Assembly (NCBI GenBank): GCA_963828705.1
Contig: CAWHGA010000002.1
Location: 1-64,000, forward strand
Direction of reading: 5' to 3'
From: CAWDJT01 sp963828705
GTDB taxonomy: Bacteria; Desulfobacterota; Syntrophobacteria; Syntrophobacterales; Syntrophobacteraceae
Length of the DNA stretch: 64,000 bases
Within the stretch, counting starts at the first letter, position 1. Each line of letters begins with the position of its first letter. Under the pieces are notes generated by a model. The model saw only the letters and a list, made by a program, of their open reading frames with translations. It was not told the DNA's origin and did not search any database. Shown here piece after piece: positions 8,955 through 16,991 of the stretch. The position numbers were made by a program, and so were the translations under genes.

Positions 8955-9429
8955 ATGGGCATGCAAATGAAAACTGGCAGATCACAAGGAAGGATGATTT
9001 CGGAAATCAACGTGACCCCACTTGTGGATGTCATGCTTGTTCTGTTGATCATCTTTATGGTCGCTGCACCCATGATGATTCAGGGAATCGATGTCAATCT
9101 GCCTGCTGCGTCCGCCCGGCCCATTCCTACTGAGACGGAGAGACTGGTGGTGAGCATCACCAGTGACGGGAGAGTTTACATCAACGATAGCGCAGTGGAC
9201 TTCGAGATGCTTGGCCCTGAGCTGATCTCTCTCTACATGAAGAGCCAGGATAAACGCGGTGTCATCCTTCGTGCCGACCGCAAAGTCGAATACGGGCTGG
9301 TGGCACAGGCCATGGGAGCCATCCGGGAGGCCGGAATCGACCAGATAGGTATGGTGACCGAGCCGCTTTCCGAGAGGCAAAAGCAATGCCGCACAGCAAG
9401 AATTGAGTCGCACGGCCACTGGCGACTAG
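8955..9429 (+). CDS. exbD: ExbD/TolR-family energy transducer (one extra base)
   Basis: One N-terminal membrane anchor with the family motif ISEINVTPLVDVMLVLLIIF, where the Asp in PLVDV carries protons, then a periplasmic domain ending RKVEYGLVAQAMGAIREAGI. ATG 8955 follows AAGGAG. Near 9373 the codon gag is followed by an extra a (gag/gaa, both Glu). After correction the protein ends GKSNAAQQELSRTATGD at the TAG 9427-9429, about 157 aa. Operates with the neighbouring ExbB and TonB. Confidence 0.87.
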
Positions 9430-9558
9430 AGCGCCGGCCTCCGCAGGGCGGAAAGCGGGCTTGGAGTCCCGGATTCCACGTTTGCGGTCAAGTGCGTGCC
9501 GTACGCTCGAGCAAATATGTGCGAATCCTTAAAGTCCAGGTTGTCAGGGATAACAGCA

Positions 9559-10434
9559 ATGGAAGCTCAGGACTATAAGAGCAGCGGCATATTGGGCGAC
9601 GGGATTCTGAATGGCTTGGGGGTGTCGGTTCTCACCCATGTGGCAGTTTTCATTCTGTGTTTGACGGTGCTGAGGATGATGCCAGCCAGGGAACCGTTTC
9701 TTCCTCTGTGTACGGTGAACCTCCTCAGTGCTCAGGGTCTGGGTGGGAATAGCGGAGAAGAGGAGACCAAGTCTGCCGGAGGCTCTGAGAGTGTCTCGGC
9801 CCCTTCTGAGCCTGCAGCCACGATAGCGCCAGAGTCCAAACCGGAGCAGCTTAACGGTCGAGCAGCTTCCGGATGATGTTGAGGACACGGTGCCGTTGGT
9901 CCCGGTCCACAAAACGGTCGAGAAGCCCAAAGAGAAACCCAAACCAAAGCCTCTACCCAAACCGCCTCGGGTCGCCAGGGCCGAGACAGCACCACCCATC
10001 GCCCCAAAGGAGGACATTCAAAACGGTGAACCCCCTGGGGGGACTGCCGGCGAGCATCGGGAAGGGAGCGGCCGGGGAACCTCCGAAGGCGCGGAAAGGG
10101 CAACCCTGGGATTGGTGCTGGTTCGGGAATGGGTCCCTTCAATACGGCGTTCGGGTCCGGTGATGGCCCGCGCTTCGTTACCAGGGTTGTGCCCAAATAT
10201 CCCAGGCTTGCCAGGGAACTCGGAAAGGAAGGGACTGTGGTTTTGAGCCTTACCATCGATGAGCGGGGCCATCTGTTGAATGTTGAAATTTTGCGGGGTG
10301 CCGGGTCGGATTTCGATGATGAAGCCGTCCGCGCGGTGCGGGCGTCGGCTTTCGCGCCTGCGACCCGGAACGGTCAACGAGTGATGTGCCGAGCCCGCTT
10401 GCCAATTCGTTTTGTGTTGCGAGGTTCTGAATAG
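9559..10434 (+). CDS. tonB: TonB-family energy transducer (frame breaks)
   Basis: The N-terminal hydrophobic anchor is GVSVLTHVAVFILCLTVLRM. A Pro/Lys-rich spacer (VEKPKEKPKPKPLPKPP) crosses the periplasm. The C-terminal domain, RVVPKYPRLARELGKEGTVV ... DEAVRAVRASAFAPA ... LPIRFVLR, contacts receptor TonB boxes. Frame breaks lie near 9855 and around 10100, so the middle of the protein is read piecewise. It follows exbB and exbD and probably serves the TonB-dependent receptor at 17-19 kb. Confidence 0.85.
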
Positions 10435-10583
10435 TGAAGGTTTGAGGGGGGTGGGCGTTCCATCGAAACTGAACACACCGTTGTCTTCCTCAGGATGGGA
10501 ATCCGAGGCGATTCAATACCTTGTGGGTGGTTGTAAGCCTTGGATGTTTCTTATTGATTGGAGTTTATCAAGGAGGCAAGGAG

Positions 10584-10773
10584 ATGTGTGAGGCCAATGC
10601 GTACCTGATCAAAGACGGCAGTGAGGAACTCATCATGAAGAGCGTGGATATTCTCAGGCCCGAGGAGACCAGGATCTACATCCAGGATATCTTCTGGCGA
10701 GCAGCGTTGGGTGCATGGTCGGATCAAGGAGATGAACCTCGTTGAACACCGCATCGTCCTGGTGGAAGATTAA
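10584..10773 (+). CDS. CooT-like nickel-binding protein (one extra base)
   Basis: A 62 aa protein starting MCEANAYLIKDGSEELIMKS and ending, after correction, WVHGRIKEMNLVEHRIVLVE. This matches the small CooT family, which binds Ni(II) through its N-terminal Cys2 and supports CO-dehydrogenase maturation. ATG 10584 is preceded by AAGGAG. The frame breaks where ttc is followed by an extra t (ttc/ttt, both Phe). Placement after tonB is the main clue that the transport block concerns nickel or a related metal. Confidence 0.8.
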
Positions 10774-10827
10774 CCGATATCGGTCGCAGGCAACGATGGA
10801 ACCGGTGCTGGAAGCAGGGGAGGTTTC

Positions 10828-11436
10828 TTGGTCCGGATTGCGATCATAGACGGTCAGGGCGGCGCCATTGGTGCTGCGGCCGTGAAAAAAATCAGGCAGA
10901 ACTGGGGTGATAAGGTGGATCTGTGGGCGTTGGGCACCAATGTCATTGCCACCACCCAGATGATGAAGGCGGGGGCCAACCGCGGAACAAGCGGGGAGAA
11001 TGCCATATGCCGTTGCGTTGATCAGGTGGATGTGATCGTCGGCACCATATCCATTCTCATCAGTAATGCGCTTATGGGGGAGCTGACACCAGCCATGGCC
11101 GTCGCCATAGGGAGTTGCAAAGCCCGCAAGCTGCTCCTGCCGCTCACCCAGGAAGCCGTGACGATTGTGGGATCGGTGGTTGAACCTTTGCCTCACATGG
11201 TGGAGAAGCTTATCAGTGAGCACCTTGCTCCGCTGTTGGCCACAAAGGATCGCCCAGTGGCGTCTGCGCCCGCTCTTGACCCGGCGGGTGATAACTGCGC
11301 AACAGCACAGCAGGCGGATCACGTGAATGCTCCGGCTGAATTATCAGGCTTGGGCCGCTTCCGGATCAATCCGGAGATCCGTCTTAGAAGCCGTCAGCGT
11401 GAATTGAGCGCATGGCAATTTCTCATCCAAGCCTGA
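10828..11436 (+). CDS. DUF3842 family protein
   Basis: Opens with VRIAIIDGQGGAIGAAAVKK, a nucleotide-binding-like glycine loop. It continues LWALGTNVIATTQMMKAGAN and VDVIVGTISILISNALMGEL, then PLTQEAVTIVGSVVEPLPHM. This is the DUF3842 family, of unknown function and often seen next to CooT-like genes in Desulfobacterota. The start is the TTG at 10828 behind GGGGAGG. The C-terminal roughly 60 residues are poorly conserved, and an undetected frame slip there is possible. Confidence 0.75.
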   Translation: MVRIAIIDGQGGAIGAAAVKKIRQNWGDKVDLWALGTNVIATTQMMKAGANRGTSGENAICRCVDQVDVIVGTISILISNALMGELTPAMAVAIGSCKARKLLLPLTQEAVTIVGSVVEPLPHMVEKLISEHLAPLLATKDRPVASAPALDPAGDNCATAQQADHVNAPAELSGLGRFRINPEIRLRSRQRELSAWQFLIQA

Positions 11437-11779
11437 CCAATGTGCGAATTACGCTCATGAGTGGCATCGATTGCGTCAATGGAATCTCTCAATGCCTTAT
11501 CCTGTGAGTTGAAAAAGGGTTGTATCGTTGATTTGTTTGATGTATGAAATACCCTGTCAATGCGGGGGCTGAAGCCCCCGGTTCGACTACCGAAACAAAT
11601 GGCCGGATTTGAGGTGAGAGCCAAGCATCTGCCGGCAAGAAACTTCATAGGCGCCATGATCCACTGAGCACTATCGGATCACGCCATAAGAGTCGTGAAC
11701 AATAAGGCCACGAAGGTCTAGCTTCCCCAATGCGGGAAGGACTTTCGTGGCTTTTTTTGTTGTGGAGGAGGTTCTCCGG
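11437..11779. other. Intergenic region before the ABC transporter
   Basis: No gene. It contains a small hairpin gggggctgaagccccc around 11563-11578 without a T-run, and the strong terminator at 11707-11757. Confidence 0.6.
11707..11757 (+). terminator. Rho-independent terminator (or leader hairpin) before fecCD-like gene
   Basis: gccacgaag pairs with cttcgtggc (11743-11751, with small bulges), with a nested cttccc/gggaag stem and loop, followed by seven T. It ends only about 20 bp before the GTG of the permease gene. It may therefore be a regulated leader terminator rather than only the end of the CooT/DUF3842 unit. Confidence 0.7.
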
Positions 11780-12794
11780 GTGAAAGGGAGCATTACCGCG
11801 GATTTTCTGAGAAGGGCGAGGAAAAAACGCCTGCTTTTGTTGTCCCTCCTGGGGGTCATTACGCTGGCAGGTCTCTACGCCATAACCCAGGGCGCCTACG
11901 ATATTCCGCTTCTGAAGCTGCTGCGTTCCCTGGTTGGACAGGCCGAGGGGGCCAGTTCGGTGGTCGTCTGGAAGATCCGCTTGCCGCGCATCGTGGCGTC
12001 CCTGGTGGTGGGATGGGGTCTGGCCCAGGCGGGGCTGCTCATCCAAACGCTGCTTCGCAACCCCCTGGGGTCGCCTTCCACCCTGGGGATCAGTCAGGGG
12101 GCGGCTTTTGGGGCGTCCCTGGCCATCATCGTTTTCGGTGGGCGGTTGGTTTCGGTCGCCACCTTCGCTTTCGCCGGCGCCATGGGAGCCACCGCCGTGA
12201 TCATTCTCCTGGGTCGGGTCAAGAGGCTGTCACCGGAAGCCGTCATTCTGGCGGGCGTGGCCCTGTCCTCGCTGTTCGGCGCCGCCACGGTCTTCATGCA
12301 GTATCTGGCCGACGAAACCCGCCTGGCCCTGGCGGTGGTGTGGACCTTTGGCGATGTGGCGCGGTCCAACTGGCAGCAGATTGGGCTGGTGAGCGCCGCC
12401 ACCATTTTCACCGCGGTCTATGGGTTTTGGCACCGCTGGGATTTCAATGCCCTGGATTCCGGCGAACTGACCGCCAAGGGGCTTGGTGTGCCGGTGGAAC
12501 GGCTGCGGATGCAGGGGATGATGGCCGCGGCCCTGGTCTCGGCCCTGGCCACGGCCTTCCACGGGATGATCGCCTTTGTCGGTCTGATCGCGCCCCATAT
12601 GGCTCGTCGGTTGGTGGGCGCCGATCACCGCTTTCTGGCTGCCGGTAACCGGGGCCTTGGGCGCTTTGCTGCTGCTGGCCGCCGACACCCTCGGACGGCT
12701 CCTCATCGGTTCCGGGGCTTTTCCGGTGGGCGTGATCACTTCCTTCATGGGAGCCCCCATGTTTCTCTACTTGCTCTTGCGAGGACGGCGATGA
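11780..12794 (+). CDS. FecCD-family ABC permease (one extra base)
   Basis: Multi-spanning permease of the iron-siderophore/cobalamin type: IRLPRIVASLVVGWGLAQAG, NPLGSPSTLGISQGAAFGAS and GMIAFVGLIAPHMARRLVGA are the classic FecCD/BtuC motifs. I chose GTG 11780 because GGAGG precedes it. An extra g near 12641 hides the true C-terminus (GALGALLLLAADTLGRL ... SFMGAPMFLYLLL). After correction it stops at TGA 12792-12794, overlapping the ATPase start as ATGA. Corrected length is 337 aa. Confidence 0.88.
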
Positions 12795-13543
12795 TCCTTT
12801 CGGTTTTCGACGTCCACTTCGCCTACAACAGCCTCCCGGTGTTGTCGCGGGTGACCTTCGAGCTGAGGCAGGGCGAGGTCCTGGCGTTACTGGGAACCAA
12901 CGGAGCGGGCAAATCGACTCTGCTGAAATGTCTCAACGGGATCCTCCGCCCCAGGGTGGGGACGATCCTCTTGGATCAGCAGGAATTGGATTTGATGGAG
13001 CCTGAGACCATCGCCCGCAAAGTTGGCTACGTGCCGCAGAAATCCGCCGACACGCACCTGACGGTGTTCGAAGCGGTCCTCTTGGGAAGAAAGCCTCACA
13101 TGCGCTGGTCCATGAAAGCCGAGGATTACGCCTTGGTGGAGAGGATCCTCGGGGAGATGGAGCTGGAAGACCTGGCTCACCGGCCGGTATTGGATTTGAG
13201 CGGTGGCGAGGCCCAAAAGGTGGTCATCGCCCGGGCTCTGGCCCAATCCCCCAAAGTGCTGCTTCTGGATGAGCCCACCAGCAACCTGGACCTCAAAAAC
13301 CAGCTGGATGTCATGACCCTCATTCAGGACATCGTGAAACGGGAGAACCTGGCGGCAGTGATTTGCATCCATGATTTGAACCTGGCCCTGCGTTTTGCCG
13401 ACAACCTGCTGTTGCTCAAGGACCACCGGATTCACTCGCTGGTTGGGAAAGATGAGCTCACGCCGGAAGTCATCCGCGACGTGTATGGGGTGAACGTCCA
13501 GCTTATCACCGTTGGGGACCACCGGGTGGTGGTGCCTACATGA
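12791..13543 (+). CDS. FecE-type ABC transporter ATPase
   Basis: A 250 aa ATPase with Walker A GTNGAGKST, Q-loop VPQKSAD, signature LSGGEAQKV, Walker B VLLLDEP and switch His in CIHDLNLAL. It powers import of an iron complex, haem, cobalamin or another metal chelate with the adjacent permease. Its ATG overlaps the permease stop, indicating translational coupling. The same frame is artificially joined to the permease by the upstream extra base; the two are separate genes. Confidence 0.93.
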   Translation: MILSVFDVHFAYNSLPVLSRVTFELRQGEVLALLGTNGAGKSTLLKCLNGILRPRVGTILLDQQELDLMEPETIARKVGYVPQKSADTHLTVFEAVLLGRKPHMRWSMKAEDYALVERILGEMELEDLAHRPVLDLSGGEAQKVVIARALAQSPKVLLLDEPTSNLDLKNQLDVMTLIQDIVKRENLAAVICIHDLNLALRFADNLLLLKDHRIHSLVGKDELTPEVIRDVYGVNVQLITVGDHRVVVPT

Positions 13544-13559
13544 AGATTGGGAGGTGGCC

Positions 13560-14678
13560 GTGAAGAGAATCAGCCCGTGGCTGGTGGGAGTTGTGCTCGG
13601 TCTAGTGATGATGGGCTCCGCGTTCGCCGAGGTGCGTACCGTAACCGATATGGTGGGAAGGACCGTGACCGTCCCAACCGATCCGCAGCGGATTGTCTGC
13701 CTGGGACCGGGTGCCCTTCGCCTCATCGTTTACTTGCAGGCCACCGACATGGTGGTGGGTGTGGAGGATATGGAAAGGCTGAATCCCGGGGGGCGGCCCT
13801 ATGTCCTCGCCCATCCGGAATTTGCCCGCCTTCCCGGAGTCGGCCCCGGGGGACCGGCGGGGATCAATCAGAAGCCGGCCATGGAAGCGGTGCTCAGCGT
13901 CCAACCGCAGGTGGTCTTCGTCACCTACATGGATGCGCCCCTGGCCGACGAGGTCCAGCAGACCCTGGGGGTTCCCGTGGTGGTCCTGACCTATGGGCGG
14001 TTTGCCACCTTCGATGAGGTGATCTTGGACTCACTTCTGGTCGCCGGAAAGGTCCTCAATCGGGACGCCAGGGCCCGGGAGATCGTGGATTTCATCGAAA
14101 CGCTGCGAAAAGATCTGCAGGGGCGCACCCAAGGCCTCCCCCCTGATCAAAAACCCAAGGCATACGTGGGCGGGGTCGGGCACCGGGGCGCCCACGGGAT
14201 CGAAAGCACCGAACAGCATTACATCCCCATGCTGTGGGTGAATGCCGTGAACATGGCCGAAAGCGTCGAGGCCCGGCTGGGAAGCCACGTTTTCATGGAC
14301 AAGGAAAGACTCCTCGCCCTGGATCCGGAGGTGATCTTTCTGGACGGCGGCGGATTGAGCCTCATCCTCGATGATTACAGCAAAAAACCGACTTTTTACC
14401 AGGCCCTTCGGGCTTTCAAGACCCACCGGATCTATACCCTGCTCCCGTTCAACTCCTACACCACCAATATCGAAACGGCCCTGGCGGACGCTTTTGCGGT
14501 CGGCAAGATCCTCTATCCGGACCGCTTCGCGGACATCGACCCGGAAAAGAAGGTGAACGAAATCTACACATTCTTCGTGGGCAGCCCCGTCTATGAAGCC
14601 ATGAAGAACATCTACGGGCCCATTGGAGCTGAAGCGCCGTTTTGGAAAGAAGGCCAAACCCAAGCAGTTGGTCAGTGA
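13560..14678 (+). CDS. Periplasmic metal-chelate binding protein of the ABC transporter
   Basis: 372 aa with a signal peptide (MKRISPWLVGVVLGLVMMGS, cleavage near AFA-EV) and a class III substrate-binding fold: VTVPTDPQRIVCLGPGALRL, VLSVQPQVVFVTYMD and LLALDPEVIFLDGGG. GTG 13560 follows GGGAGG. The C-terminal YTTNIETALADAFAVGKILY and EIYTFFVG segments are typical of the subgroup found with FmdE genes in syntrophs, sulfate reducers and methanogens. The ligand is unknown; nickel, iron or a tetrapyrrole complex are candidates. Confidence 0.88.
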   Translation: MKRISPWLVGVVLGLVMMGSAFAEVRTVTDMVGRTVTVPTDPQRIVCLGPGALRLIVYLQATDMVVGVEDMERLNPGGRPYVLAHPEFARLPGVGPGGPAGINQKPAMEAVLSVQPQVVFVTYMDAPLADEVQQTLGVPVVVLTYGRFATFDEVILDSLLVAGKVLNRDARAREIVDFIETLRKDLQGRTQGLPPDQKPKAYVGGVGHRGAHGIESTEQHYIPMLWVNAVNMAESVEARLGSHVFMDKERLLALDPEVIFLDGGGLSLILDDYSKKPTFYQALRAFKTHRIYTLLPFNSYTTNIETALADAFAVGKILYPDRFADIDPEKKVNEIYTFFVGSPVYEAMKNIYGPIGAEAPFWKEGQTQAVGQ

Positions 14679-14698
14679 CTTCAAACAGGAGGACCATC

Positions 14699-15304
14699 AT
14701 GAATGCCGAAAGCATCTTGACAAGTGACGATTTTCGCCAGTGCCAAACCTTTCACGGTCACATCTGCCCGGGGCTTAGCCTCGGCTATGTGGCTGGGAAG
14801 CTCGCCCTGGAGTGGATTCAGGAGAACAAATCGGAAGACGAAGAAGTCGTGGCCATTGTGGAAAACGATGCCTGCTTCGTGGACGCGGTCCAGGTGCTCA
14901 CCGGCTGCACCTTCGGCAAGGGCAACTTCATCTACAAGGACTACGGCAAGATGGCCCTCACCCTGATGAGCCGGAAATCCGGCCGAGGGGTTCGGGTGTG
15001 CCTCCGCCCGGACGCCTTTGCTCCCGATGAGGAACATTTTGCGCTTCTTCGGAAGGTCATGGCAGGGGAGGCCGATGAGGATGAGCGCAAGCGTTTTCAC
15101 GAAATACACCACCGACGAAGTGTTGACATTCTGGAAACCCCCGCCGCCGACCTTTTCTCCGTAACTCCAGTGGAAGGCCCCCTTCCCGAGAAAGCCCGGA
15201 TCGAACCGTCCAAACTCTGCAGCCAGTGTGGGGAGTCGGCCATGGGCACCAAAATGGTGGCATCGGGGGAAGAAAAGATGTGCCGGGCCTGCGCCGGCCG
15301 TTGA
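14699..15304 (+). CDS. FmdE-family protein
   Basis: 201 aa. The N-terminus has CQTFHGHICPGLSLGYVAGK, the FmdE (Pfam FmdE/Vng) motif with conserved His and Cys. A second Cys block follows (ENDACFVDAVQVLTGCTFGK), and a C-terminal zinc ribbon with paired CxxC (CSQCGE ... MCRACAGR). The name comes from molybdenum formylmethanofuran dehydrogenase operons; the biochemical role is unresolved, perhaps metal binding or transfer. ATG 14699 follows AGGAGG. It lies 20 bp after the binding-protein gene, in the same operon. Confidence 0.88.
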   Translation: MNAESILTSDDFRQCQTFHGHICPGLSLGYVAGKLALEWIQENKSEDEEVVAIVENDACFVDAVQVLTGCTFGKGNFIYKDYGKMALTLMSRKSGRGVRVCLRPDAFAPDEEHFALLRKVMAGEADEDERKRFHEIHHRRSVDILETPAADLFSVTPVEGPLPEKARIEPSKLCSQCGESAMGTKMVASGEEKMCRACAGR

Positions 15305-15356
15305 CCGGAAGGTTGTCCGTGATAGCAGTCGGTCCGCTGTAGAAAGGAAGATCATC

Positions 15357-15965
15357 ATGATCTTCAAGCCTTTCATGAGAGAACAGTTTTTCCCCTTACC
15401 CATCACGTTTTTATCCAGCATCGGCGCCGACGGGATTCGCAACATCGCCCCCTATGCCTGTGTCATGCCGGTGCTACGCCCCCTGGATCTGATCTGTCTC
15501 GCTTCGGCCCACAAGCGGGACACCTTGAAGAACATCCGGGATACCGGGGAATTCGTCGTCAACCTGGCCGGGACGGACCTGGCCGACAAAGTGATCCCTA
15601 CGGCCAAACTCACGCCGCCCGAGGTTGATGAATTCCTGCTGGCCGATCTGATGGAGAAGCCGTCCGTTCACATTCGATCGCCGGGAATAGCGGGTTGCTA
15701 TGCCTGGATGGAATGTACGTTGCACAAGGAGTACGTGGAAACCAACTACGTCTTGATCGTGGGCAAGGTATTGCGCCTCGAAGTGGCCGACGATGTCTTG
15801 ACTTCGGACGGGACACTCGATGTCGACAAGGCCAAGCCCCTGATGATGGTGGGAGGCAAGAAAGGGATGCGCTACTGCACCGTTGTCGACATCGACAGGT
15901 TCGACCCCTTCGGGGCCATGTTCGCCGATGGCAAAGATCCACTTGCAAAGCTGTATTCGGACTGA
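15357..15965 (+). CDS. Flavin reductase-like FMN-binding split-barrel protein
   Basis: 202 aa. NIAPYACVMPVLRPLDLICL, SAHKRDTLKNIRDTGEFVVN and AWMECTLHKEYVETNYVLIV are typical of flavin-reductase-like domains that bind FMN. ATG 15357 lies in a gaaaggaag context. The position 50 bp after fmdE suggests a redox step linked to the imported compound, for example reduction of a metal chelate, but this is inference. Confidence 0.85.
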   Translation: MIFKPFMREQFFPLPITFLSSIGADGIRNIAPYACVMPVLRPLDLICLASAHKRDTLKNIRDTGEFVVNLAGTDLADKVIPTAKLTPPEVDEFLLADLMEKPSVHIRSPGIAGCYAWMECTLHKEYVETNYVLIVGKVLRLEVADDVLTSDGTLDVDKAKPLMMVGGKKGMRYCTVVDIDRFDPFGAMFADGKDPLAKLYSD

Positions 15966-16067
15966 GGCTAGATCTCTGAAGAAATATTCAACATGCATGG
16001 GGAAGTATTTGCGCTGAATACCGAGGTCTGTCTTCCAGAGAAACTCAATCACAGGAGAATGATAAAT

Positions 16068-16616
16068 ATGTCGGATGAACCTTCTATGTTGCCTATTGAT
16101 ATCCGACCGGTGGGTTACGTTAGGAGCAGCTTCAAGGATGCCGTTCCATCAAATGCAGATGCGGATATCGATACCCAGGAGCGGATGAAGAAGATTCGAG
16201 AGCGTCACCGGATGATCAAAACCCACATTTCAGAACTGCTGATCCTTCCGGAGCTGGCGGAGATATTGGAAGGTATCGAGGAGTTTTCTCATATCGTGGT
16301 GCTGTATTGGGCGCATTTGGTACCGCCGCAGCGCCGCGGTCTTCAACAGGTCCACCCCATGGGCCGAAAAGACCTTCCCAAAAAGGGGATCTTCGCTACT
16401 CGCAGCCCGTCTCGACCCAATCCGGTCTTGGTTTCCACGGTAAAACTCCTGTCCCGTGAAGGCAATGTGCTTCGGGTTCTCGGCCTGGAAGCCCTGGATG
16501 GCAGCCCCATCGTCGACATCAAACCCTACGTCCGCGACTTTGATGGCGCCGAGAGCCCCACGGTCCCGCCATGGCTGCAGCAGATGCGACAGGATATGGA
16601 AGAGGTCGACGGGTAG
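16068..16616 (+). CDS. trmO: TrmO/TsaA-family SAM-dependent methyltransferase
   Basis: 182 aa. RPVGYVRSSFKDAVP, IEEFSHIVVLYWAHL, HPMGRKDLPKKGIFATRSPS and RPNPVLVSTVKLL are the TsaA/TrmO core, which N6-methylates t6A37 of tRNA-Thr in E. coli. Homologues in anaerobes are often placed with FmdE and metal transporters, so the substrate here may not be tRNA. ATG 16068 is preferred over 16059 for spacing to AGGAG. Confidence 0.85.
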   Translation: MSDEPSMLPIDIRPVGYVRSSFKDAVPSNADADIDTQERMKKIRERHRMIKTHISELLILPELAEILEGIEEFSHIVVLYWAHLVPPQRRGLQQVHPMGRKDLPKKGIFATRSPSRPNPVLVSTVKLLSREGNVLRVLGLEALDGSPIVDIKPYVRDFDGAESPTVPPWLQQMRQDMEEVDG

Positions 16617-16698
16617 GCGGGAACATCGACTCACTGCAGCCATGGCATGGTCGCGCAGGGCGGCAAACGTCTCTCAAAGACTGGGGGCGCCGACACTG

Positions 16699-16869
16699 AT
16701 CGTCATTACCGCATGCTCCTGGCGGGAATCTAGTGCTGCCCCGGCGGGATTTGAGACGCCTGGACCCCAGCCAAAGACATGCGGGGGTGACGGATTGGAG
16801 GCTCTTACGCAAGGGCCGGAGTCCGCAAGCCTGCGAAACGGATATCCTGCCCGGATTTATTGGGATGTT
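16699..16869 (+). repeat. Dispersed repeat, copy 1 (inverted relative to 29488-29661)
   Basis: About 170 bp whose reverse complement recurs at 29488-29661 with scattered differences. It contains gcatgctcctggcgggaatc near the start, gggtgacggattggaggctc in the middle and ccggatttattgggatgtta at the end. A fragment of the same theme (cctggcgggaatccaggg) also occurs near 2968. It lies in the 375 bp gene-free gap after the TrmO gene; nothing else was seen there. Confidence 0.85.
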
Positions 16870-16991
16870 ACCAGCAAGGACAAAGGTGTTCAGAGGTCAT
16901 GAAGACCAGAATTCAGAGTGCTCATTTCCAAGGGTATGTGTCCGGCGACAACTTGCTCTCGTATGACCATAAGGATTTCGGGAGGCTCAAA

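Noticed and set aside
11563..11590. A tRNA T-arm-like ggttcgacta near a stem
   Set aside because: The surrounding bases do not form a cloverleaf; it is a simple GC hairpin.
11747..13543. A fused permease-ATPase protein
   Set aside because: The fusion is created by one extra base near 12641. With it removed the permease stops at 12794, overlapping the ATPase ATG in the usual way.
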